From Sphingomonas psychrotolerans (GTDB lineage: Bacteria > Pseudomonadota > Alphaproteobacteria > Sphingomonadales > Sphingomonadaceae), in assembly GCF_002796605.1 (NCBI RefSeq), contig NZ_CP024923.1, forward strand, positions 434,001 to 498,000: a stretch of 64,000 nt of DNA, read 5' to 3'. The translations under genes and the position numbers were made by a program. Below the pieces are notes generated by a model that worked only from the letters and a program-made list of their open reading frames with translations, had not been told where the DNA came from and did not search any database. Below are positions 26,200 to 34,881 of the stretch, piece after piece; the first letter of the stretch is position 1, and every line of letters begins with the position of its first letter.

Positions 26200-26748
26200 T
26201 CAATTCAGATTGATGGCGGCGCCCTTCACCGTGATGCCGGCAGTCGACATCTCGATGGAGGTGCTCGCGTCGAATTTGATGGTCAGCGTCTTCGCTTTGT
26301 CGTCGAGCACCACTTCCATCCCGCCCGCCGACTTGAGCTTGAGAGCAGTGGCACCCTGGGTGTCGTCGAAGGTCAGGCTGCTGCCCTCGCGCGACTGGAT
26401 GATGCGGATATTGTTGTCGGCGGAAGTGTCGGCGTCCGCCGGCGGCTTGTCCTGATCCGACCACAGGGCGCCGAGGATCACCGGCTGATCCAGATGCCCC
26501 TCGATGAAGCCGACGACGACTTCGTCGCCGACCTCGAACGGGAAATAGCCGCCGCGTTCGCCGCCGGCCATGAACGCGGCGGCGCGTGCCGGGGCGGATT
26601 CGGACCGGACCGCGCCGCTCAGCCAGGTGAGCACATAGGTGCCGTCATCTTCCTTGCGGACGATCTCGGCGTAGCGAAGCCCGGGCACCGGGCCGCGGCT
26701 CGCCCGGGAGTCGATTTCCTGCAGGAGGGTCGAGGCGAAGTCGGTCAT
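26200..26748 (-). CDS. Spike protein, phage baseplate assembly protein V / VgrG-type OB fold
   Basis: 182 residues. 'VPGLRYAEIVRKEDDGTYVL' and 'FPFEVGDEVVVGFIEGHLDQ' then 'PVILGALWSDQD' are the gpV/gp5 OB-fold signature. The rest is a repetitive beta-helix-like tail ('LKLKSAGGMEVVLDDKAKTL', 'ITVKGAAINLN'). It should trimerise into the central spike under the tube and be capped by the PAAR-like protein. In Afp and PVC the hub and spike are one VgrG-like protein; here the hub is the separate gene immediately upstream. ATG 26748 was chosen over longer upstream codons that would overlap the hub gene. The start lies 4 bp after the hub stop. Confidence 0.85.
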   Translation of the reverse strand: MTDFASTLLQEIDSRASRGPVPGLRYAEIVRKEDDGTYVLTWLSGAVRSESAPARAAAFMAGGERGGYFPFEVGDEVVVGFIEGHLDQPVILGALWSDQDKPPADADTSADNNIRIIQSREGSSLTFDDTQGATALKLKSAGGMEVVLDDKAKTLTIKFDASTSIEMSTAGITVKGAAINLN

Positions 26749-26752
26749 CGCC

Positions 26753-28006
26753 TCACCCGCTCGGATAGTTGCTGGGGTTGAGCATGCCCGGCCGCTGGAG
26801 ATCGGCCTTGGTCGAATAGCCCGCCGCCGACAGCGTGTGGATCGTCTTGGTGACGTAATAGACGCCGTCGAACGGGGCATAGAGGCCGGTCAAATCGACG
26901 TGGATGCCCGGCTTGAGCGGCGGCGCGCCGAGCGTGGTAATCTCGGCGGTGAGGAACTGCCGTGCCGATTTGCGCAGCGTCGCCATCGCCGCGCGGCGGG
27001 CGCGTTCCTCGTCGATGTTGGTGGCGGTCACCGTGCCGATATTCGCCTGCGGCGTGCGGCCCTCGGCAGCGAAGGCGTTGGCGCGGACGGTTGCCGCGTT
27101 CTGGGGCACGACTCCGTTGGCACCGGCGAGCAAGTCGTTGATCGCGTCGGCCATCGGCACATTGACCGAAAAGCCGCCGCGGCCGCGCGGCACGCTGCCC
27201 GCGGCGGTGGCGGCGGTGAGCACGTCCCAGACTTTGAAGCTGGGCTTGAACTCGACGATGTCGCGGCCCCAGAGCAGCGACAGCGGCGTCGCGGTGCCGG
27301 CCGAGCGGCAGGGCTCGAAGTGCAGGCTGACGGTGCGTTGCTGGTCGTCGCGGACCTGGCTGCGATCGTCGAAATCGACGAAGACCTCGAAGTCCATCCG
27401 CTTCGCCATCTCGTCGATGAACTCGAGATGGGTCTTGGCCGGATCGTGGGTCAAAGTGGTGAGCGGCGTCGCGAAGGGATTGGCGGGCCGCGGGCTGGCG
27501 AGCGAGAGCCCCGCCGACGCCGTGGTCAGTTCGGCGTCGACGATGTCGATCTCGTGCCGGTCGGTATAAGGGGGCAGGGTCTGCGGCTTGACCTTGAGCA
27601 GGCTGAGGAAATCCTCGCCATTGAGCGTGACCAGCGCGCCGGCGGCAGGCGGGAACACGAAGTCGATGTCGGTGATCCGGGCGAGGATCATCGGAGTCCA
27701 GCCTTCGTCGGCGTAGCGCATGTCGACGCGGACCCGCGAGCCGAAGGTCAGGGTGTCGAGCCGGTTGTACCGCCAGATCGGCGCGATCGGCCGGTTATGG
27801 GCGTCGTGGCGCTGGTTGTTGAGGACGATCTCCACCTGCCCGACCTCGCTCGAGGCGGTCAGCGTGACGGTGACGCTGACGATGTCGGCGTTGACCGGCT
27901 GGTTGTTGATCAGGATCGGCGTGCCGTCCTCCTTCACCAGCCGCGCCTGGGGCGCGAAGAATTTGGTGCCCGGGCGGAAGCTGGCGGTGGCGGGAGCGAG
28001 GCCCAT
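26753..28006 (-). CDS. Baseplate hub protein, gp27 / late control D-like
   Basis: 417 residues. It reads like the T4 gp27 / P2 gpD hub: an N-terminal beta domain with 'VRVDMRYADEGWTPMILARI' and 'GALVTLNGEDFLSLLKVK', a middle 'THLEFIDEMAKRMDFEVFVD', and a C-terminal 'KPGIHVDLTGLYAPFDGVYY' then 'VTKTIHTLSAAGYSTKADLQ', a typical gpD ending. It connects tube to spike. ATG 28006 is preferred; it follows the 69-aa gene's stop by 2 bp (TGACCATG) and has GGGG upstream. The split hub and spike differ from Afp8/Pvc8, where both are fused. Confidence 0.8.
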   Translation of the reverse strand: MGLAPATASFRPGTKFFAPQARLVKEDGTPILINNQPVNADIVSVTVTLTASSEVGQVEIVLNNQRHDAHNRPIAPIWRYNRLDTLTFGSRVRVDMRYADEGWTPMILARITDIDFVFPPAAGALVTLNGEDFLSLLKVKPQTLPPYTDRHEIDIVDAELTTASAGLSLASPRPANPFATPLTTLTHDPAKTHLEFIDEMAKRMDFEVFVDFDDRSQVRDDQQRTVSLHFEPCRSAGTATPLSLLWGRDIVEFKPSFKVWDVLTAATAAGSVPRGRGGFSVNVPMADAINDLLAGANGVVPQNAATVRANAFAAEGRTPQANIGTVTATNIDEERARRAAMATLRKSARQFLTAEITTLGAPPLKPGIHVDLTGLYAPFDGVYYVTKTIHTLSAAGYSTKADLQRPGMLNPSNYPSG

Positions 28007-28008
28007 GG

Positions 28009-28218
28009 TCAGCCCCGCATCCGCATGCCGTTCCGCAACTCTTCGCGGAGCAGGTCGGAGATGATCGGGCGGAGCAAAGCGCGCAGCCGCGCGACGTCGT
28101 CGCCGGCGCCGCCGATCGCGGCGGGGGGCGGTGACGCCGTGATGACATCGGGCTCGAAGGTGACGGTGGTCGCCATCGTGCCGATGCTGAGCTGCGGATC
28201 CCTGGCGGGCGCGGTCAT
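28009..28218 (-). CDS. Small (69 aa) eCIS operon protein of unknown function
   Basis: It begins 'MTAPARDPQLSIGTMATTVT' and ends with a helix 'LRALLRPIISDLLREELRNG'. No family is recognised. It is accepted as a gene because its ATG overlaps the stop of the LysM gene (ATGA, 28215-28218), its stop is 2 bp before the hub ATG, and without it a coding gap would appear inside a tightly packed operon. A small hub or assembly chaperone is one possibility, with no direct evidence. Confidence 0.65.
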   Translation of the reverse strand: MTAPARDPQLSIGTMATTVTFEPDVITASPPPAAIGGAGDDVARLRALLRPIISDLLREELRNGMRMRG

Positions 28219-28838
28219 AGCGGCGGCACCTCGAGCAACTGTCCCGGCACCAGCAGGCGCGGCCGGGCAATTCCGTTGGCGGCGGCGAGCACCGGCCACA
28301 GCGCCGGATCGCCATATTCCTCGGCCGCGATCAGATCGAGCCGGTCGCCCTTGCGGACCGCGCGGTTCTTCGCGCGATCGGGCGATTGCGGATTGATCTC
28401 GGTATATTGGAGGTTCGCCGGGGCATATTCCTTGAGCTTGACCGTCACCCGGGCGCGCAGGACGTGGCCGGCGGCGTCGAACACCGAGAACTTCTCCGAG
28501 AACTCGAACATCACGCCGGTGAAATCGGTGTCGCCCCAATGGAAGCGGCAGACCGGCGGGGCGTGGAGCTCGCCATCGATCGTGACGAAGGCGCGGATCG
28601 CCGCGAGCCGCGTGGCGAGCGCCTCGCCGGTGTCGGTCTTATCGAGGAACAGTTCGACCGCGAGCGTCTTCGCCTCGCCCCGTACGAATTGCAGCAGCGG
28701 CGTGCGCAGCCCTGGCACCGAAATGTCGGGATAGAGCATGTTGGTGGCGATGGTGTAGCTGTCTGGGTTGACCAGCACGGGAATCGGATCGGCATTTGCT
28801 ACCGAGACGTTGGTCAAAGTCGCCTTGACGAGAGCCAT
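28215..28838 (-). CDS. LysM-domain baseplate/tube connector (Afp7-like)
   Basis: 207 residues. The first about 150 resemble the contractile-tail connector seen in eCIS: 'IPVLVNPDSYTIATNMLYPD', 'KTLAVELFLDKTDTGEAL' and 'CRFHWGDTDFTGVMFEFSEK'. The C-terminal about 50 residues form a LysM module ('VRKGDRLDLIAAEEYGDPAL', 'ANGIARPRLLVPGQLLEVPP'). In Afp/PVC-type particles this protein sits between tube and hub; LysM here is thought to be a structural element, not a peptidoglycan binder. GAGGGGG precedes the ATG. The gene starts 13 bp after the second tube gene. Confidence 0.85.
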   Translation of the reverse strand: MALVKATLTNVSVANADPIPVLVNPDSYTIATNMLYPDISVPGLRTPLLQFVRGEAKTLAVELFLDKTDTGEALATRLAAIRAFVTIDGELHAPPVCRFHWGDTDFTGVMFEFSEKFSVFDAAGHVLRARVTVKLKEYAPANLQYTEINPQSPDRAKNRAVRKGDRLDLIAAEEYGDPALWPVLAAANGIARPRLLVPGQLLEVPPL

Positions 28839-28851
28839 GCCGCCAGCCCCC

Positions 28852-29535
28852 TCAGAGACCGGAGAGCGCGACGGCGCCCGCGCCTGAAGCAGCCAGGCCG
28901 GCCGCGCCGGCGACGCCGATCAGGCCCGACACCGCGGAATTGAGATCGGCGACGCCCGGGATCAGCGAGAGCGACAGCCGCTCGATCTTTTCGGGGTGGA
29001 GCTCGATCGTCTCGATCGCAATCGCGTTGCTGTCGCCGCCTTCGCGCGCATTGAGCTGCGGCCCGCTGATCTTGGCCGGCAAAGCGTTGTGGAAGGTCCA
29101 GGCGGCGACCGGGAAATGCTCGAACGGCAGCGAGATTCCGGGGGCATCGAACAATTGGCGCGTGTCGAGCGAGATGATCGTGCCGCTCTTGCGCTGCTTA
29201 CGCTTGCCCGTGATGACCTGGTGGTGCCAGTCCCAGATGTCTGTGTTGAAAGTGACGCCGCGGGCCATGACGATCTTGGCGTAGGTGGCGCGAGTGAAGT
29301 AGCGCTTCTCCTCGTCATTGGCTCCGCCTTCGTTGACGGTCTCGAGCGTGTTGACGCTTTCGAGGCCCTCCACGGATGAAAAGCCGCCGGCGAGGAAGGA
29401 CGCGGCGAGGCTGAGCACCGCCGAACCGATCGTGCCGAGCACGCCGCCGAGCGCGGTTTCGTTCGATGCCGGCGTATCCCACATGGTCACGAAGAAATTG
29501 ACCTTGAGGACCGGTTGGACGAGCGGGAAGGTCAT
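28852..29535 (-). CDS. Second tail tube-like protein (Afp5-type)
   Basis: 227 residues. Tube-fold pieces are visible: 'VLKVNFFVTMWDTPASNET', 'VIMARGVTFNTDIWDWHHQV'-like sequence near the middle (the exact start is 'KIVMARGVTFNTDIWDWHHQ'), 'PVAAWTFHNALPAKISGPQL' and 'IAIETIELHPEKIERLSLSL'. It is longer than the first tube protein, with an extra N-terminal hydrophobic loop and a Gly/Ala-rich C-terminal tail ('GVAGAAGLAASGAGAVALSG'). Such a second tube-like protein usually makes the first ring that joins tube to baseplate. Its ATG overlaps the stop of the small sheath gene (ATGA, 29532-29535). Confidence 0.8.
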   Translation of the reverse strand: MTFPLVQPVLKVNFFVTMWDTPASNETALGGVLGTIGSAVLSLAASFLAGGFSSVEGLESVNTLETVNEGGANDEEKRYFTRATYAKIVMARGVTFNTDIWDWHHQVITGKRKQRKSGTIISLDTRQLFDAPGISLPFEHFPVAAWTFHNALPAKISGPQLNAREGGDSNAIAIETIELHPEKIERLSLSLIPGVADLNSAVSGLIGVAGAAGLAASGAGAVALSGL

Positions 29536-30899
29536 GCCGCCGCTGCCCTTTCGATCACGCCCGATTCCCGGCCGATGCGGAAGACGATGAACTCGGCGGG
29601 GGCGGCGAGCGCGATGCCGATATTGCAGACGAGCTGACCCTCGGGCGTGTCGGGCACCGGCGGCACCTCGACGAAGAAGGCTTCCTCGGGCGTGGCGCCC
29701 TTGAGCGCGCCGTCGGCGAAGATCCGCAGCAAATAGTCGGTCATCAGCTGGTGAAGTTTGATGCGCAGGATCGCAGTATTGGGCTGGAAGGTCATCGGCT
29801 GGCCGATCACCTCGGCGCTGCGGCAGATCGCCGACAGGCAGCGCCGGGCATTGACGAAGGACAGCGCCTCGCCGCGCGATCCACGGTCCTGCCACAGCAA
29901 GGTCCGGGCGCCCCATAGCTGGATGCCGATGCCGGAGAAGTCGCGCAGCACGTTGACGCCGGCGTCATAGGCAAGAGCGTTTTCCTCGTCGCCGACTTCG
30001 CTTGCCAGGCCGACGGCGCCCGATATCGGGCGGTTTGCGGGGGCGGCGTGGGGGCCGATCGCGATGTCGACCTGGGCGTAGATGCCGGCGACCGCGCCGA
30101 CCGGCGAGCGTTCCTCGACCGACGCGCCCGGGCTGTCCTGCGCCAGCAACCACGGCCAGTAGAGCGCCGCGACGCTGGCGCCTTCGGTGCCCTTGAGCAG
30201 CGCGCGCCGCCAGTCGACCGCGCCGTCCGCAGCCCGGCCGGGCGGCGGGGTCAGTATCGCGATCCAGCGCCAGCTCGTGCGGAGCAGGCGATCGATCAGA
30301 TAGCGCTGTGCCCAAAGCAGATCGCCATCGCCGAACAGCCGCTCGCTCCGTTCGATCTGATCGCCGCTGGCCGGCCCGCGGTCGTTCGCGGGGTTCGCGG
30401 CGACGCAAGGGCCGAAGCAGGGATCGCCGGGAAGGTCTTCGGGCGCGCCGCGATCCCGCAGCACCGTAATCCGCGCATCGAGCTCCGGAACCGCGACGAT
30501 CGACACTTCGTCCTGCCGAAGCAGCAACTCAAGCCCCTGCGGCTCGATCGCATCCACGCCGAGCATCATGTTGAGCAGCTTTTGCGGATCGATCTCGTCG
30601 AGGCGCGCCGCGACGTTGACGATCCACAGCCGCCGCCCGCCATTGGCGAAAAAGTCGCGCACCGCGCCATCGAGGACACTGCCAGCCGGCGCGGGCACCG
30701 GGTTACCGAAATCGTCGCGGCGGAAGGCAGTGACGTAGCTTTTCCAGTCATCGACGGCGACGGCCTCGCCGACGTGGCGAACCCCCGCGACCCCGACGAA
30801 TCCGGCGATGTCGGTGCGCAGGCGGGGAAAGCCCTCCGCACGCTCGGCCGGCCGACGATAGACGCCGGGGATCGCATAGGTTTCGCCGAAGCTGCTCAT
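29532..30899 (-). CDS. Contractile tail sheath protein (small)
   Basis: 455 residues. N-terminus 'YAIPGVYRRPAERAEGFPRL' followed by 'DIAGFVGVAGV' is the sheath handle region. The C-terminal sheath core is clear: 'NVLRDFSGIGIQLWGARTLL', 'SFVNARRCLSAICRS', 'ATPEEAFFVEVPP' and 'LAAPAEFIVFRIGRESG'. Sheath subunits form the contracting outer cylinder. This one is about half the size of the other sheath, similar in length to Afp2-4 class subunits. It is sandwiched between two tube genes and overlaps the second by 4 bp. Confidence 0.9.
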   Translation of the reverse strand: MSSFGETYAIPGVYRRPAERAEGFPRLRTDIAGFVGVAGVRHVGEAVAVDDWKSYVTAFRRDDFGNPVPAPAGSVLDGAVRDFFANGGRRLWIVNVAARLDEIDPQKLLNMMLGVDAIEPQGLELLLRQDEVSIVAVPELDARITVLRDRGAPEDLPGDPCFGPCVAANPANDRGPASGDQIERSERLFGDGDLLWAQRYLIDRLLRTSWRWIAILTPPPGRAADGAVDWRRALLKGTEGASVAALYWPWLLAQDSPGASVEERSPVGAVAGIYAQVDIAIGPHAAPANRPISGAVGLASEVGDEENALAYDAGVNVLRDFSGIGIQLWGARTLLWQDRGSRGEALSFVNARRCLSAICRSAEVIGQPMTFQPNTAILRIKLHQLMTDYLLRIFADGALKGATPEEAFFVEVPPVPDTPEGQLVCNIGIALAAPAEFIVFRIGRESGVIERAAAA

Positions 30900-30904
30900 C
30901 ACGA

Positions 30905-31363
30905 TCAGCTGATGTCCAGCCGCTCGTGCACCAGGCTGAGCTGCTCGACCGCATAGTCGTTGCCCTTGGCCGAGAGCGACGGACCGGTGAGCTTGCTCGG
31001 CCAGGCGTTGGTCAGCGACCAGGTCATCGCGGGAGCGTTGCGGTTGTGCGCCTCGTCGAGCAGCTTGATGGTGACCTGCTTGACCGGTGGAAACGTCGTG
31101 CCGCCATCGCGCACTTCCTTGCGCCACTCCCACAAGACGAGATTGCCGGTGACTCCCCGCTTGAGCTCCACCGCGGGGTAGGTTTCGATACCGACGATCT
31201 TGCGCATCGCCGAGGTCGCATCCGCGCCTTCGCGATAGTCGATCGGCGTGTTCTCGCTGTCGAGGCCGGTCACTTCGGTGAAGGCCGCGACTTCGGTGCC
31301 GTCGAATTCGACGATGAAGTTGAAGTTCGAATACGGGTTCTTGTTGGGACGTTCGACAGCCAT
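30905..31363 (-). CDS. Main tail tube protein (Afp1-like)
   Basis: 152 residues, the normal size for the contractile-tail inner tube subunit. 'NPYSNFNFIVEFDGTEVAAF', 'TEVTGLDSENTPIDYREGAD', 'RGVTGNLVLWEWRKEV' and 'APAMTWSLTNAWPSKLTGPS' are the conserved tube segments. It should stack as hexamers inside the sheath and form the lumen for cargo. The ATG has GGAGG 8 nt upstream and the gene lies 26 bp after the large sheath. Confidence 0.92.
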   Translation of the reverse strand: MAVERPNKNPYSNFNFIVEFDGTEVAAFTEVTGLDSENTPIDYREGADATSAMRKIVGIETYPAVELKRGVTGNLVLWEWRKEVRDGGTTFPPVKQVTIKLLDEAHNRNAPAMTWSLTNAWPSKLTGPSLSAKGNDYAVEQLSLVHERLDIS

Positions 31364-31389
31364 CGCCGTGCCTCCTCAAATGTTGCGCA

Positions 31390-34191
31390 TCAAGCCTTGG
31401 TCGATGCAGTGAACTGGCCGATCCGGAAGATGACGAACTCGGCCGGGGCGACGGGGGCGAGGCCAATCTCGCAGACGAGGCGCCCGTTATCGATGTCGTC
31501 CTGGGTCATCGTCGTCTCGTCGCAATGGACGAAGAAGGCCTCTTCCGGCGTCGTCCCGAACAGCGCGCCGGCCTTCCATTGGGTGACCAGGAACGGCGTG
31601 ATCGTCTCGACCACGCGCTTCCACAGCGCCGGGGCATTGGGTTCGAACACGACCCACTGCGTGCCGATGTCGAGCGAGTGCTCGATGAAGATGAAAAGGC
31701 GGCGGAAATTCAGATATTTCCACTCCTGATCGGACGAAATCGTCCGGGCGCCCCAGAGCCGGATGCCGCGCGGGGTGAGGTCGCGGATCAGGTTCACGCC
31801 CACCGGATTGAGCACGTCCTGTTCGGCGGCAGTGAAGGGCAAGGCGACGTCGACGACGTTGCGCACCACTTCGTTCGCGGGAGCCTTGTGGACGCCGACA
31901 CTATTGTCGGTGCGCGCGCAGATGCCCATCGCATAGGCCGCGGGCGGGAAGCTTTCGATCCGTCCGGATTTGTCGTTCAGCGCGCGCAGCCACGGCGCGT
32001 AATAGGCCGCATACTTGCTGTCATAATTGTTGCGATGGGCCTGGACTTCGGTGACGTCGGCGGCGCCCGGCGGGCAATCGAGCATCGCGACGCGATAGCG
32101 CAGCAATTCGGCATGCGTGATGAGCGCGGCCTGCACCGTCTCGAGCGTGACTCCCGGCACCGCCACCATCGCGATGTCGTCGCGTTCGGCAAGCGCGTGG
32201 ATGCCGGTGCGTTTGCCGGGGCCATTATCCTCCCCGATCAGAGCCATATCGGTGAGCGCGCTGCCGTTGCTGCCGCCGCCGAGGCTTCGCCATCCGCCAT
32301 TGGCGGTGAGCGGAGCATCGGCAAAATCGGTTCCCGCGCCCGCAGCCGGAACCACGGTCACCAGCTTCGAGCCGATCTCGGCATCGTTGATGCGGGCTGC
32401 GAAGAAGCGCAGGCCGGCGTCGGTGGCGGTATCGTCGTTCCAGGTGAGGCCTTCGAAGGTCTCCTTGATCACATTGTTCTCGGCGACGAGCACGTCGATC
32501 TCGCTGGTGCGCAGATATGCGCGACGATCGGCGGTATCGGCAGGCAGGTCGATGAAATTGCCCGCGCCGAGCGCGGGGCCGGCGACGAAAGTCACCGTGC
32601 GCGATCCGGCGTCGACGGAAAGCACGATGAGCTCGAACTTCTCGCTGCCGCTGTCGAGCTCGACCTTGGCTCCGCTGTAGAAGCTGGCGGTGGAGGCGAC
32701 GCGCACTGTGGCCTGGCCATCGGCGACTGCCTGCAGGCCATCGATATCGGTCCATGTCGCGGTGTCGACCGCCGTCGGAAACTCGCCGGCGGGCCGGGCG
32801 AGATAGAGGACATTGTCCGCAGCATCGGCGAGGAGGATATGGCCGGTATCGGTGGAAGCGCCGGCGCGGATTGCGATCGCCTCGGGCGAGCCCGCCCGCT
32901 GGGGTGCGGCAAAGCCGGTCGCATCGCCGACATACAGCCGGACCAGTCCGGCAGCGGCGACGGTGGCGGTGAGCCGCGCGGTTGGAGGCTCGGCCGCGGT
33001 CAGGCCGGAATCGAGCGTGACATGGGCGCCGGGGGCGATCTCCTCGGCGACGCGGACGGCAGAGATGGTGACGTCGCCGGTGTTGCCGCCGCCGTCATCG
33101 ACCTGCACGATATCGCCGGGGCGCAGCAGCGCCGCGAGGTCGTGTGGCAGCGCGGTCGGGCCGAACGGTCCCGCGACGGTCATGTCGATGGCGAAGGCCG
33201 GCGGCGCCGCGCCGAGTTCGAGCGGCGTGTCGAGCGCGCCGCCGCGGTCGATGAGGCGGATCACGCCGCCGCCGGACAAGTCGATCCCCGCGCCGACATT
33301 GTCGAACGTGACGTCGCCGTCGGCGACCGCCTGGACGACGCGCCCGCTCGATCCGCCAATGCTGATCGTGTCGCCGGTCTGCAGGCGCCGCAGCGCGGGC
33401 GCGGTGAACTCGATCGTCGTCTGGGCCGCCGCGAGCGGCAATCCGGCCGGGGCGATGTCGAGCGTCGGATCGACGCGCCGAGCGCCGGCGGCGGTGAGCG
33501 CGACTGCCGGGCGGTCGCGCGGGCGGACGAGCACGCTGATCGCGTCTCCGTCGACGCCGCGGTGGCGTGCCGTGAACTCGGGACCGCCGCCGGGATTGGT
33601 GTTCGCCGGGGCGACGCCGTCAACAAAGAATACAGTCGAAACGGGGTCCAGCACGACGCCGCTCGGCAGTTCGCTCGCGGCATCGACGGTGGCGATCCCG
33701 CGAACGGCGTCGTAACTCTCCACCGTCAGGGTACGGGTTTGCACCCATGGCGCACTGTCCGCGACGCGGGTGTACACGTTGAGCACGCTGCCGGCCGCGA
33801 CCGAGCGAAGCGAATTGAGGCGCAGCTGCCGCGTCGGTCCGCGCGCCACGGCGCCATCGACGAGGCGGAGTGCCGTGCCCTGCTCGATGGCGACGGTCGA
33901 AGCCAGCGCATCGGCGGCGAGTGCCCGCACCACATAGCAACGCGCGCCGCCATTCTCGAAGAACGCCTTCACCGAATGGCCGAGATAGTCGCCCAGTCCT
34001 GCCGGTGCCGTGACCGGATCCCCGAACAGGCGCCGGAAATGGGCGAAGCTGGGCACGAAGACCGCCTTGCCCTCTGGCCCCTTGCGCGCAGCGCCGACGA
34101 AGCCTGCGGTACTGGTGCTGACTCCCTGGATCGGCTTTCCGCGATACGAGGTCTCCTCGATATAGACGCCGGGATGCAGATATTCGGGCAT
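31390..34191 (-). CDS. Contractile tail sheath protein (large, with long insertion)
   Basis: 933 residues, twice the size of its neighbour. N-terminus 'YLHPGVYIEETSYRGKPIQG' then 'STSTAGFVGAARKGP', and C-terminus 'RDLTPRGIRLWGARTISSDQ', 'NFRRLFIFIEHSLDIGTQWV', 'TTPEEAFFVHCDE' and 'PVAPAEFVIFRIGQ' form a normal sheath. Between them about 450-480 extra residues (roughly 110-580) form beta-rich, Gly/Asp/Val-rich modules with a repeated 'L-x-x-G-D-x-(I/V)-x-(I/V)' rhythm, e.g. 'LQTGDTISIGG', 'LRPGDIVQVDDGG' and 'VASTASFYSGAKVEL'. The insertion would project from the particle surface. GAGGAGG precedes the ATG. It is the first structural gene after the cap and a 222-aa accessory protein. Confidence 0.9.
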   Translation of the reverse strand: MPEYLHPGVYIEETSYRGKPIQGVSTSTAGFVGAARKGPEGKAVFVPSFAHFRRLFGDPVTAPAGLGDYLGHSVKAFFENGGARCYVVRALAADALASTVAIEQGTALRLVDGAVARGPTRQLRLNSLRSVAAGSVLNVYTRVADSAPWVQTRTLTVESYDAVRGIATVDAASELPSGVVLDPVSTVFFVDGVAPANTNPGGGPEFTARHRGVDGDAISVLVRPRDRPAVALTAAGARRVDPTLDIAPAGLPLAAAQTTIEFTAPALRRLQTGDTISIGGSSGRVVQAVADGDVTFDNVGAGIDLSGGGVIRLIDRGGALDTPLELGAAPPAFAIDMTVAGPFGPTALPHDLAALLRPGDIVQVDDGGGNTGDVTISAVRVAEEIAPGAHVTLDSGLTAAEPPTARLTATVAAAGLVRLYVGDATGFAAPQRAGSPEAIAIRAGASTDTGHILLADAADNVLYLARPAGEFPTAVDTATWTDIDGLQAVADGQATVRVASTASFYSGAKVELDSGSEKFELIVLSVDAGSRTVTFVAGPALGAGNFIDLPADTADRRAYLRTSEIDVLVAENNVIKETFEGLTWNDDTATDAGLRFFAARINDAEIGSKLVTVVPAAGAGTDFADAPLTANGGWRSLGGGSNGSALTDMALIGEDNGPGKRTGIHALAERDDIAMVAVPGVTLETVQAALITHAELLRYRVAMLDCPPGAADVTEVQAHRNNYDSKYAAYYAPWLRALNDKSGRIESFPPAAYAMGICARTDNSVGVHKAPANEVVRNVVDVALPFTAAEQDVLNPVGVNLIRDLTPRGIRLWGARTISSDQEWKYLNFRRLFIFIEHSLDIGTQWVVFEPNAPALWKRVVETITPFLVTQWKAGALFGTTPEEAFFVHCDETTMTQDDIDNGRLVCEIGLAPVAPAEFVIFRIGQFTASTKA

Positions 34192-34212
34192 GGCAGGGCC
34201 TCCTCGATCGAT

Positions 34213-34881
34213 TCAGGTCAGGGTGAAGATCACCCGGGAAATACTGCGGGGAACGACGGCGAAGCCGGCGCCCGGAAAGGGCGTGCCGGCGGCAGCGGGA
34301 ACGAAGTGTCCGCCCCCAAGGATACGCGGACTGGCATCGGGCCTGAGCACTTCGATGGTGAGCGGCACGAGGCCCGAGGCGTTCTCGGCCATCCGGCCGG
34401 GGGGCAGGAACAGGAACTCGCCATTCTGGTCGCTGAGCGTCATCCGGTCGAACGCCGTGCCCTGACGGGCGATGCGGACGGTCTGGCCACCTGCGTCGGG
34501 GCCGACGAGCTTGCCGCGCACGCCGAGCGCGCCGACCGGTGCCGCGGCCGTCGCCGTGGGCCAGAGGTCGATTGCGATCCGCGCGGCCGGATCGACGAGC
34601 GGCAGCGTGACTTCGGGATCGGCGTCGAAGCGGGTCCAGCCCGCGTGCGTGCGTTGGAACGGATCTCGCCATAGGATGCGGACGGTGCCGCCCGGCGCGC
34701 CGATGAATCGATAGCTGCCGTCGCTCTGGCGCGCGCCCGAACCGTCGGCGCGTTTCGCCGGGCGCAACAGGCTGCCTTCAAGGCGCACCGGAAGCTCGTC
34801 GGCGACGGGCGTGCCGCTGAAATGATCGGTGAAGCACACCGCGAACGACAGCCGGTGGGCGATAAGGTCGGTCGCGATCAT
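34213..34881 (-). CDS. eCIS accessory protein with carboxypeptidase-regulatory-like beta domains
   Basis: 222 residues, no catalytic motif seen. It is beta-rich and appears to hold two Ig-like/transthyretin-like modules; the second includes 'LGVRGKLVGPDAGGQTVRIA' and 'MTLSDQNGEFLFLPPG', a phrase pattern (GKV-x-D...-T-x-x-x-G-x-F-x-F) of carboxypeptidase-regulatory-like domains. The N-terminal part contains 'DGSYRFIGAPGGTVRILWRD'. It overlaps the DUF4255 gene by ATGA and precedes the large sheath by 21 bp. A surface or adhesion role is possible; nothing in the sequence proves it. Confidence 0.6.
   Translation of the reverse strand: MIATDLIAHRLSFAVCFTDHFSGTPVADELPVRLEGSLLRPAKRADGSGARQSDGSYRFIGAPGGTVRILWRDPFQRTHAGWTRFDADPEVTLPLVDPAARIAIDLWPTATAAAPVGALGVRGKLVGPDAGGQTVRIARQGTAFDRMTLSDQNGEFLFLPPGRMAENASGLVPLTIEVLRPDASPRILGGGHFVPAAAGTPFPGAGFAVVPRSISRVIFTLT

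Noticed and set aside
31525..34674. 1049-aa plus-strand open frame
   Set aside because: Antisense to the large sheath and accessory genes; no motif and no operon context.
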